Assembly: GCA_038749105.1 (NCBI GenBank)
Contig: JBCDIM010000003.1
Coordinates: forward strand, 52,244-116,243
Direction of reading: 5' to 3'
Length of the DNA: 64,000 nt
DNA from: JBCCOW01 sp038749105
Lineage (GTDB): Bacteria > Planctomycetota > Phycisphaerae > Phycisphaerales > Phycisphaeraceae
The first letter of the stretch is position 1, and each line of letters begins with the position of its first letter. The notes under the pieces were generated by a model. The model ran no database searches. It saw nothing but the letters and a program-made list of their open reading frames with translations, and was not told the DNA's origin. The position numbers were made by a program, and so were the translations under genes. Of the stretch, positions 35,529-42,968 are shown piece after piece.

Positions 35529-36685
35529 GACCCGCCTCCTTTCGTAGCGCTGGCATAGAGCGCGTTGATGGCGCCGATGGCCGTCGCGTGGGTCTGTTCG
35601 CCCCGGAGTGCGGTGGCGATCTGTTCGCCGGCCGCGCGTTGGAACCGGACATAACCGGGGAACCGCGGACGCAGGTAGGCCTGCTCCAGCGTGGCCCGCG
35701 TGCCCCGGAAGAAGTCGAGGGTTTCGGCGTTGGTCGTGTCGTCTTCCCAGGCGTCGGCATGCCCAGGCTGACCGCCGGCCTCGAAGAAGAGCCCGCGCTG
35801 CCAGCCCGACCCCGCAACCCGCAGCGCGAAGTCCTGGGCCAATTCAACGTGTGCCGACCGCGCCGACACCGCGATCCCCGTCCCACCCAACGCCGAGCCG
35901 ACCCGCTCCACTGCGCCCGTCCCGCTGAGCACCGGCACCTCGCCGAACCGCACCCGGTGTGCTAGGAACCCGGCCCGCGAATACGAGATGTACCCGTAGG
36001 TGTGCGGCGCGAAGTCGGCCTTGCCGGTGCCGATCAGTTCCAACGCCTGGATCGGGTCCATCCCGAAACACGCCGACGGCACCCGCGCCACCATCACCGC
36101 CAAGGCGTCGAGCACCGCCAGCCCGTCCGACTCCGTGACAAACAGCTCTGCATCCGCAGCGCAAGGCGTGCCCCGGCCCGCGCAGAGCGTGTAGAAGCTC
36201 ATGAGCGCGTGCACCGGGTGCAGCGGCCAGACCACGCGGGCCTGCCCCGCCAGCTCGATGCACTGTTCCCAATCCGCGGGGGGCGCGTCGAGGAACCCCT
36301 CACGCCAGGCCGAGACCTGCGCCGCCGCATCGATCGGTAGCGCCCACTGCCGGCCGTCGTACCGGTAGCTCTCGAACGACCGCCCGACCGACCCCGCCGC
36401 GACCTCGGCCAACGGCGGGCTGTCCGTGAACGGGGCCAGGCAGCCCGACGCCGCAACATCCCCCATGTGCGGGTGATCGATCACCATCAGGTCGAAGGCC
36501 TCGGCCAGCTCTTCCACCGACCGTTCTTCAAACTCCGACAGCGACCGCTTCTCCCACACCAGCTCGACGCCCGGCTGCTCCTTGGCATAGCGGGCCGAGG
36601 CCGCCACCATCGGGTCGTACCCCCGCGGGTGGTCCCAGGTCATGCCCCGCAGCACACGCTTGTTGGTCGTCACGCCCGCATTCAT
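35525..36685 (-). CDS. Solute-binding-protein-fold protein without signal peptide (second of pair)
   Basis: A 386-residue protein with the look of ABC family 1 sugar-binding proteins: YDPMVAASARYAKEQPGVE, FDLMVIDHPHMGDVAASGCL, WALPIDAAAQVSAWRE and ALELIGTGKADFAPHTYGYI. The N-terminus is MNAGVTTNKRVLRGMTWDHP, with no hydrophobic segment, and no longer start is possible without overlapping the next gene. It therefore seems cytoplasmic. No permease or ATPase gene is nearby. Its start overlaps the stop of the Gfo/Idh/MocA gene by 4 bases and its stop overlaps the CoA-transferase start. A soluble sensor, carrier or an enzyme built on this fold (as in MqnA) are the options. Confidence 0.78.
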   Translation of the reverse strand: MNAGVTTNKRVLRGMTWDHPRGYDPMVAASARYAKEQPGVELVWEKRSLSEFEERSVEELAEAFDLMVIDHPHMGDVAASGCLAPFTDSPPLAEVAAGSVGRSFESYRYDGRQWALPIDAAAQVSAWREGFLDAPPADWEQCIELAGQARVVWPLHPVHALMSFYTLCAGRGTPCAADAELFVTESDGLAVLDALAVMVARVPSACFGMDPIQALELIGTGKADFAPHTYGYISYSRAGFLAHRVRFGEVPVLSGTGAVERVGSALGGTGIAVSARSAHVELAQDFALRVAGSGWQRGLFFEAGGQPGHADAWEDDTTNAETLDFFRGTRATLEQAYLRPRFPGYVRFQRAAGEQIATALRGEQTHATAIGAINALYASATKGGGS

Positions 36686-37779
36686 GACCCGTCCTCCCAG
36701 TTCGGCTTGACCCCGCCGATCTCGCTCGACTCGTACGCCGCTTCGACCACCGCCATCGTCCGCAGCGCGTCGTCCACCCGGGTCGGCAGCTCCTCCGTCT
36801 CACCGTTGGCAAACCGCACCAGATCGGACATCGGGCCGACGAACGCGTCGGGGTACCAGCTGCCCTGGAGCTCTACACTCTGCCACTCGGGGGCGTCGGC
36901 ATCACCGGTGACTTGGCAGTATTCAAGCTGGTCGGGCACGCCTTTGGGGTAGTTCATCAGCAGCCCGAGGCGGGCCTTGATCGCGCCGCGGGTGCCTTCC
37001 CACTTGACGTAGCTTTCCTGGTGGGCGAAGCCGAAGGCGTGGCCGTGGTTGGTGGTGATGTTGGCGCGGTGGTGGTCGCCGTAGTCGAGGATGATGTTGG
37101 ACCGGGTCGAGGCGAGCTTGGTGACCTTGGGGTGCTTGAGGGTGCGGGCGTAGACGCGTTGCGGGTCGCCGAAGAAGCTGCGGATCAGGTCGATGTAGTG
37201 GACGCTGTGGTAGAGGATCTCGACGCGGGGGATGCCTTCGAGGAAGGTCCAGAGCTGCCAGGGCATGTACACAGTGACGCGGACGCCGACGTCGTGGAGC
37301 TCGCCGATCACGCCGCGGTGGATCAGGTCGCGCGCCGCCATGATGTACGGGGCGTAGCGCAGCTGGAAGTTCACCGAGGCGGTCAGGCCACGCTTCTTGC
37401 ACAGCTCACGGATCCGCTGCGCGTCTTCCAGGTTCTCGCCCAACGGCTTCTGGATCAGGACCACCGACCCCTCGGGCAACCGCTCGAGCGTGCTCAAGAC
37501 GTGCGACGCCGGGATCGCCACGTCGAAGACCGCGTTGGCCGGTGCGGTGTCGATCGCTTCGTCCAGGGATGAGCAGGTCTTGGGGATGCCGTACTCGCTC
37601 GCTAGGGCGGTGGCCTTGTCGGCATCGACATCGAAGATCGACGCCATGGGGAAGCCGGCGTTCTTGTAGGCGGGCAGGTGGGCGTCCTTGACGATGCCGC
37701 CCGCGCCGATGCTCACGATCGGGCGCATCCGGGCCGGGGCCTGCGGGGTCTGGTTCAGCGGGGGGCTCAGCTCCGTCAC
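36682..37779 (-). CDS. Gfo/Idh/MocA family oxidoreductase between the two solute-binding-like genes
   Basis: A 365-residue protein: Rossmann motif SIGAGGIVKDAHLPAYKNAG, IFDVDADKATALASEYGIP, and VVLIQKPLGENLEDA, where the family's EKP reads QKP but the Lys is kept. NFQLRYAPYIMAARDLI and LYHSVHYIDLIRSFFGDP also fit the family. It would oxidise or reduce a sugar-like compound with NAD(P). It overlaps both neighbours by 4 bases, so the four genes from 38996 to 34344 are probably translationally coupled and made in fixed ratio. Confidence 0.85.
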   Translation of the reverse strand: MTELSPPLNQTPQAPARMRPIVSIGAGGIVKDAHLPAYKNAGFPMASIFDVDADKATALASEYGIPKTCSSLDEAIDTAPANAVFDVAIPASHVLSTLERLPEGSVVLIQKPLGENLEDAQRIRELCKKRGLTASVNFQLRYAPYIMAARDLIHRGVIGELHDVGVRVTVYMPWQLWTFLEGIPRVEILYHSVHYIDLIRSFFGDPQRVYARTLKHPKVTKLASTRSNIILDYGDHHRANITTNHGHAFGFAHQESYVKWEGTRGAIKARLGLLMNYPKGVPDQLEYCQVTGDADAPEWQSVELQGSWYPDAFVGPMSDLVRFANGETEELPTRVDDALRTMAVVEAAYESSEIGGVKPNWEDGS

Positions 37780-38996
37780 GCCTCGCTCCAGAGCCGGTCG
37801 GCCGCGTGCTGCGCATCGGCCAGGATCTCGGCGACCGCGTCGTCGGTGTCGGCCGCCCGCACCACCGCGGCTTCGATCACCCGGGCGTACTGCGGCAGCC
37901 GGGTCTCGAGCGGGAGCGTCCGGGCGTGTTCGTGCAGCTCGGGCAACGCGGCGAAGAACGGGATCTCGGCATTAACCTCCGCGTCCTGCCAGGTGCTGAC
38001 CCGGCAGCCCACCGCGCCGTTGAGCGTGAGCTTCTTGTCCATCGCCGCAGACGCACAGTGCCGGATGAAGCGCCACGCCAGCTCCGGCTCCTGCGCCCCC
38101 GCCGGGACCGTCAGCAGCCAGTACACGTTCAGCGACACCCCCGCGGGAGCCCCCGGCCCACCACCGCCGGGCAGCGGCGCCAACGCGACCTTGCCCTTCA
38201 CCGCCGAGTCCTCGAGCGTCTCGCACGCCGCGGCAAACCCGAACCAGTTCGCCATCATCGCGACCTTCCCGGCCATGAACAGCTCGCCGGCCTTGACCGA
38301 GTCGATCTCCCGCGCGCCCGGCCGGCACGCCGAGCCGTCCCGCACCAGCTCCCGGTAGTACGTCAACGCCTCATGGGCCGGGCCGTGGTCCAGCGTGGGC
38401 AGGCCTTGGTCATCGACGATCTCGCCGCCGCGTGACCAGACGTGCAGGCAGAAGTCGTAGAACGTGTTGTGCCCATCGGCGAACGCGGCCAACACCGTGC
38501 CGTGCCGGTTCGCGTCGGCATCGGTCAACGCACGGGCCGCGTCGTGAAACGCGGACCACGTCGCCGGCGGGGCAAGGCCGGCCGCGTCGAACAGGTCCTT
38601 CCGGTAGATCAGGCACTCCGGGCCGTCGTGATAAGGCAGCCCGTACAAGGCGCCGCCCAGCGCCTGCGCCGCGGTCAACGAATCCGCCCATCCCAACGGG
38701 TAGTCGGCCACCGGCAGCTTGTCCTGCCACGGCGTCAGGTCCGTCAACAGCCCGTCCCGGCCGCACTGCGCGAGCCAGTCGGTCACCACCATCGCGACAT
38801 CGAACCGCCCGTCCGTCAGCCCCGCCGCTCCGCCGTCCCCGCCGAAGTAGGCGTGCTCCAGCTCGTTGAGCTCCATCGGCTGGAGCTGGACCTCGGCGTC
38901 GAGGCCCTCGGCGGACACGAAGTCTTGGAACTGCTTGGCAAGCGAACGCTCAAACGGCTCGAACTTGCGGACGGCGATCTTCAGGGTCTTGGGCAT
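37776..38996 (-). CDS. Solute-binding-protein-fold protein without signal peptide (first of pair)
   Basis: A 406-residue protein of the extracellular solute-binding family 1 pattern: FDVAMVVTDWLAQ, GLPYHDGPECLIYRKDLFDAAG, LAPPATWSAFHDAARALTDAD and FMAGKVAMMANWFGFA. It starts MPKTLKIAVRKFEPFE with no signal peptide. A longer reading from 39209 would run through the predicted promoters and the IclR gene and also lacks a plausible signal, so ATG 38996 was chosen. It heads the leftward operon. Family relatives normally deliver sugars to ABC permeases in the periplasm; here neither export signal nor transporter is seen. Confidence 0.8.
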   Translation of the reverse strand: MPKTLKIAVRKFEPFERSLAKQFQDFVSAEGLDAEVQLQPMELNELEHAYFGGDGGAAGLTDGRFDVAMVVTDWLAQCGRDGLLTDLTPWQDKLPVADYPLGWADSLTAAQALGGALYGLPYHDGPECLIYRKDLFDAAGLAPPATWSAFHDAARALTDADANRHGTVLAAFADGHNTFYDFCLHVWSRGGEIVDDQGLPTLDHGPAHEALTYYRELVRDGSACRPGAREIDSVKAGELFMAGKVAMMANWFGFAAACETLEDSAVKGKVALAPLPGGGGPGAPAGVSLNVYWLLTVPAGAQEPELAWRFIRHCASAAMDKKLTLNGAVGCRVSTWQDAEVNAEIPFFAALPELHEHARTLPLETRLPQYARVIEAAVVRAADTDDAVAEILADAQHAADRLWSEA

Positions 38997-39030
38997 GGCA
39001 GAAAGGGGTGGGTGAAGGGAGAGTCGAGTG

Positions 39031-39059
39031 ATTTTATACTTCATATTAAATTTTACCAA
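39031..39059. promoter_or_regulatory. Leftward promoter and IclR-type operator
   Basis: Leftward, TTGGTA (39059-39054), 17 bases and TAAAAT (39036-39031) form a plausible promoter 28 bases or so before the first operon gene. The palindrome TAAATTTTA (39047-39055) overlaps its spacer and -35; TAAATTTTAC also lies over the -10 of the fucose-cluster IclR promoter at 13461. This suggests two related IclR proteins reading similar sites. Confidence 0.5.
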
Positions 39060-39093
39060 TGGAATTTTTTCGGATCGGGCGTTAGGCTGGGGT

Positions 39094-39960
39094 ATGGCTC
39101 CAGCGACGCGTTCATCCCGACCCGGCAGCAGGGCCACGCGGACCGCCAAAACCACCACCACCACGACCACCCCCGCTTCCGCCGAGAGCCCCCGCCCGTC
39201 TCGGCCCAAGGGTGCCCGGCCGGCGAGCGCCGGCCGTTACAAGGCACCCGCCCTGGACCGTGGGCTCGACATCCTCGAGAAGCTCGCCGACGAACCCAAC
39301 GGCCTGAGCCTCAAGCGTCTGGCCGACGCCCTGGGGCGGACCCCCACCGAGATCTTCCGCATGGTGGTCCGGCTGCAGGAGCGCGGCTACCTCCGCCGGG
39401 GGCACGACGACGCCTACCACCTCACCGCCCGCATGCTCGCGTTGGCCCACCGCCACGCCCCGACCAAGGGCCTGATCACCGCGGCGATGCCGACGATGGT
39501 CCGGCTCGCCGAGCGCGTGGGCCAGTCCTGCCACCTGGCTCAGCTCCACACCACGGAGCTGGTCGTGATCGCCGAGGTCGCCGGTTCGAGCCCGCTGTGC
39601 CTGACGGTGCGGCCGGGGTCGTCGCACGACCCGGCGGAGACTACGTCGGGCCGGCTGCTACTGGCGTTGCAGGACGACCCGGTGATCCCCGAGGCCGAGC
39701 GACGCCGGCTGCGCAAGTCCAAGGTCGTCCGGCGGGCGTCGAGCGTGTCGCGGGGCGTGACCGACCTGAGCGCCCCGGTCTTCGACTACACCGGGCGGGC
39801 CGTCGGCGCTTTGACGGTGCCGATGCTGGTCCTGCACGAACCCCCGATCGAGCCGGCCGAGGTGTTGTCCGAGGTCGAGTCCGCCGCCGCGCGGATCTCC
39901 GATGCCTTGGGCGGGTCGGCCGGGTCGATCGCTCCCCCATCGCCCGAGGCCCTGTCATGA
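39094..39960 (+). CDS. IclR family regulator of the second cluster
   Basis: A 288-residue IclR protein. After a low-complexity basic/Thr-rich N-terminus (ATRTAKTTTTTTTPA, then Pro/Arg-rich) come YKAPALDRGLDILEKLADE, LKRLADALGRTPTEIFRMV and the effector domain SCHLAQLHTTELVVIAEVAG. The helix-turn-helix matches the 13483 protein closely (APAL.(K/R)GLDILE). ATG 39094 was chosen; TTAGG lies 7 bases before it. It is divergent from the eight-gene cluster and overlaps the MaoC gene by 4 bases, so regulator and hydratase are cotranscribed. Confidence 0.88.
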   Translation: MAPATRSSRPGSRATRTAKTTTTTTTPASAESPRPSRPKGARPASAGRYKAPALDRGLDILEKLADEPNGLSLKRLADALGRTPTEIFRMVVRLQERGYLRRGHDDAYHLTARMLALAHRHAPTKGLITAAMPTMVRLAERVGQSCHLAQLHTTELVVIAEVAGSSPLCLTVRPGSSHDPAETTSGRLLLALQDDPVIPEAERRRLRKSKVVRRASSVSRGVTDLSAPVFDYTGRAVGALTVPMLVLHEPPIEPAEVLSEVESAAARISDALGGSAGSIAPPSPEALS

Positions 39961-40403
39961 ATCACCCCAAGCCTTTCGAGGACTACCGCACGGAAGACTC
40001 CTGGACGACGTTTGGTCGGACCATCACCGAAGCCGATTTCGTGGTGCATGCCGGGCACTCCGGCGACTTCTTTCCGCACCACCTGGACGCGGAGTGGTGC
40101 AAGACGCAACCGTTCGGCCAACGCATCGCGCACGGCACGATGACGTTCACGATCGGCGTCGGGCTCACCGCCACGCAGATCAACCCGCTGGCGTTCACCT
40201 ACGGCTACGAGCGACTACGTTTCCCCAAGCCGGTCCACATCGGCGACACGATCCGCACCCGGGTGACAATCGCTGCGGCCGAGCCGGACCCCAAACGGCC
40301 GAAGTATGGGCGGGTGACCGAGCGCTTAGAAGTCCTGAATCAGCGTGACGAGGTGGTGCTCGCGTGTGACCACGTCCTGCTGGTGGAGAAGGGCGAGGCC
40401 TGA
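39957..40403 (+). CDS. MaoC-like hydratase/dehydratase
   Basis: A 148-residue single hot-dog protein with the hydratase-2 signature HSGDFFPHHLDAEWC (Asp37 and His42 as the likely catalytic pair) and FGQRIAHGTMTF. MaoC-type enzymes add water to, or remove it from, acyl-CoA esters. Cotranscription with the IclR gene (ATGA overlap at 39957-39960) and divergence from the CoA-transferase operon suggest they act on the same CoA-linked intermediate. Such a step is not part of the known L-fucose or L-rhamnose routes. Confidence 0.88.
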   Translation: MNHPKPFEDYRTEDSWTTFGRTITEADFVVHAGHSGDFFPHHLDAEWCKTQPFGQRIAHGTMTFTIGVGLTATQINPLAFTYGYERLRFPKPVHIGDTIRTRVTIAAAEPDPKRPKYGRVTERLEVLNQRDEVVLACDHVLLVEKGEA

Positions 40404-40428
40404 GCCCGCGTCGCTCGGCGGCTTGGGC

Positions 40429-42930
40429 TCACCGCAGATCTTCGGCGGTGAGGGTGCGGCACGACAGAGCGTCACCGGCTCCCTGGAGCTGGAGGGTCAC
40501 CAGCGACCAGGGTTCGAACGGCTGGGTGATCTGGCCGCCCTGCCATTGGAGCTGGGCCTCGGTGGGCTGGCCGGTGAGCTCTTGCAGGCGGACGACGATG
40601 CCGTCCCCGGACGCGGCCGGTCGGACGGCGTGGATCGCGACGCCGGCGGGCTCGACGCTCAGGCCCGGTTCGGTCCACGGCCGAGTGCCGGGGTGCCCCG
40701 AGTCCGGCACCACTTCGGCGGGCACCTCCAGTCCCATCGCTTGTCGCTCGATCCCGGCCTCTTGCCAGCCGCCGTCGGTCGCGAGCAGCCGGAAGCGCCG
40801 GGTCATCCAGCCCTGATCCAGCAGCGGCTGGTTGCTCAGGTCCTGGTAGAAGAACGGCGGGTGCTCGGCGTGGGGCACCGCCCGCGCGACGATCATCCGC
40901 AGCTGTCCCGGCTCCGCGTCGTAGCTGTGGCTCGAGGTGTTCATCAGCCCGAGCGTGACCGGCTGGCCCTGGACCTGGCCTTCCAGAGCGAGCCAGCCGT
41001 GGCAGGCGTACTCCATCCCGTCGGCGGGACGGGTCACCACTTCCGCCGGCATGCGTGCCGCGACGTGCTGCCCCTTGGCGTGCGTGCGGACCCGGAGCTT
41101 CAGCGTCTGCCGCAACTCCAGCCACAACACCTTCACCGTCAGCTCGACGCCCGGCACACCGGCGTGCGTCGTCGCGTCCAGCCAGATCTCCGAGCGGTTC
41201 CAGGTCCACTTCTGCCGAACCGTCGTGAGCACCGGCCCGGACTCCAGCACCTGGCTCCCGACCTTCTCCGGCTCACCCGCGACGGTATCCAGCGTGGTGA
41301 TCTCCATGCCCCAGGTGTCCGACGGGTCGTCGATCACCACAAAGTCCACCGGCGACTCGAGCAGCTCAAGCCCCGACGGCGTGGTCAGGCTCGGCACCGC
41401 GTCGTCCTGTGTCACGGGGATCGGCCCGAGCGCCGCCTGGTTGCCCCGCCCCGCGAACTGTGGGTTCGACTCGTCCACCTCGCCGCTGCCGACGCCCTTC
41501 GACTCGATGGTTTCCTCGGCGATGCGATACACCGCGTGCCCCCCTGCCGGGACATCGACCAGCGCGGTGAGTTTCTTCCAGTTCATGCCCCAGGGCCCGA
41601 AGTTCGCGTGCGACTGCTGCCACTGCACCGGGTGGGTCGTCTTGCCGTCCCGGCTTTCGAGGTGGGTGATGCGGTGGATGCCGTGCGGCTCGGTGAACGT
41701 GTCGTAGGCGATCAGGGCCTTGCGGGCCCAGGGCAGCGGGTTGACGACGCAGACCACGCCCCGCTCGCCGGTGGTGTCGACGGTGCGGGCGAGCGACGCG
41801 GCGTGCTCGAAGCGGGTGTCTTCAGCCGTGTCGAGGATGTAGCCGTACCGCCGCCGGGTCTCGTCCTGGGCGTTGCTGGTGCAGGTGCCGGCGAGGATGT
41901 CGTGGAACTGGTTGAACGCCAGCTTCCACCACGCTTCGCCGAGGGGCTCATCGGAGACGCCGCGTCGCGCAGCGAGGGACTCGGCGGCGAAGAGCCCGGC
42001 CTGGCCGGCGCGGTTGTCGGCCTTGACCTCGCCCGTGGCCGAGTAGCAGCCGCGGAACGGGTAGCCGATCTCGCCGGTCCACACTGGCAGGTCGGCGAAG
42101 GCGGCCTCTTGCTTGGCTTCGGCGATGAAGTCGGCGACCGTGCTGAACCGTAGCTCGGGCAGGGTGGGGTCGCCCTGCATCGACATCACACGCTGCAGGT
42201 GTTCGCGGGTGAGCGAGCCGCCGTGGTTCCCGACGCCGAGCCACATGATGCCGTTGGAGAACCCGGGGGCAAAGCTGCCGTCGACGGCCTTGCGGATGGA
42301 GGCCTCGATGTCGTCGGCGGTGGAGGCGTAGGACTGGGAGTAGCCGTGCACGATGTGGATGCCCAGCACGCGGGAGCCGTCGGCCGACTCCCACTGGAAC
42401 AGCGGGGCGATCCCGTCGTGGTCCTGGGGGTAGGGGCGCATGAAGGCGTAGGCCTCGAAGCCGGATGCCCGGAGCAGCTGGGGCAGCCCGCCGGCGTGGC
42501 CGAACGAGTCGGGGACGTAGGCGACCTTGCTGACGCCGCGCTGCCCGAATTTTTCGTGGAGGTACCGCTTGGCACAGAGGGCTTGCCGGATGAAGCTCTC
42601 GCCGGAGGGCAGGTTGCAGTCGGGCTGTTCGACCCAGCCGCCGACGACCTCCCACCGGCCTTCGTCGATGAGTTGCTTCACTCGGCCAAACAGCCGGGGG
42701 TCCATCTTTTCGAGCCAGCGGTAGGTCGCGGCGGACGACCGGGTGTACTTGAGCTGGGGGAACTCCTCGGCCCGATCGACGGCGCTCTGCATGGTGGTGA
42801 GCGCCTCGGCGATGCCGTCGCGGACGGGCCAGAGCCAGACCGGGTCGAGGTGCGACTGGCAGATGAGGTGGAGGGTGCGGGTCGAGGCGGGGGCCTCGGT
42901 CGGCGCAGCGGGCGTCTGGGTGGCAGACAT
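40429..42930 (-). CDS. GH38 alpha-mannosidase
   Basis: An 833-residue GH38 protein: CQSHLDPVWLWP with zinc ligands His27 and Asp29, nucleophile Asp141 in YVPDSFGHAGGLPQ, MWLGVGNHGG, and FNQFHDILAGTCTSNA, all family hallmarks. The C-terminal half is the usual all-beta region. It removes alpha-mannosyl residues; linkage cannot be read. No signal peptide follows ATG 42930 (MSATQTPAAPTEAP), so it is probably cytoplasmic. It lies 38 bases after the GHL6-like gene on the same strand and is likely cotranscribed and LacI-controlled. It ends 25 bases from the convergent MaoC gene. Confidence 0.9.
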   Translation of the reverse strand: MSATQTPAAPTEAPASTRTLHLICQSHLDPVWLWPVRDGIAEALTTMQSAVDRAEEFPQLKYTRSSAATYRWLEKMDPRLFGRVKQLIDEGRWEVVGGWVEQPDCNLPSGESFIRQALCAKRYLHEKFGQRGVSKVAYVPDSFGHAGGLPQLLRASGFEAYAFMRPYPQDHDGIAPLFQWESADGSRVLGIHIVHGYSQSYASTADDIEASIRKAVDGSFAPGFSNGIMWLGVGNHGGSLTREHLQRVMSMQGDPTLPELRFSTVADFIAEAKQEAAFADLPVWTGEIGYPFRGCYSATGEVKADNRAGQAGLFAAESLAARRGVSDEPLGEAWWKLAFNQFHDILAGTCTSNAQDETRRRYGYILDTAEDTRFEHAASLARTVDTTGERGVVCVVNPLPWARKALIAYDTFTEPHGIHRITHLESRDGKTTHPVQWQQSHANFGPWGMNWKKLTALVDVPAGGHAVYRIAEETIESKGVGSGEVDESNPQFAGRGNQAALGPIPVTQDDAVPSLTTPSGLELLESPVDFVVIDDPSDTWGMEITTLDTVAGEPEKVGSQVLESGPVLTTVRQKWTWNRSEIWLDATTHAGVPGVELTVKVLWLELRQTLKLRVRTHAKGQHVAARMPAEVVTRPADGMEYACHGWLALEGQVQGQPVTLGLMNTSSHSYDAEPGQLRMIVARAVPHAEHPPFFYQDLSNQPLLDQGWMTRRFRLLATDGGWQEAGIERQAMGLEVPAEVVPDSGHPGTRPWTEPGLSVEPAGVAIHAVRPAASGDGIVVRLQELTGQPTEAQLQWQGGQITQPFEPWSLVTLQLQGAGDALSCRTLTAEDLR

Positions 42931-42968
42931 GGGCGTTCTCGGTTGGGGTAAGCGGGGGCGGGGAGCGG

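Noticed and set aside
39001..39209. Longer N-terminus for the first solute-binding-like protein
   Set aside because: The added Val-rich residues would lie across the divergent promoters and inside the IclR coding region, and do not form a proper signal peptide.
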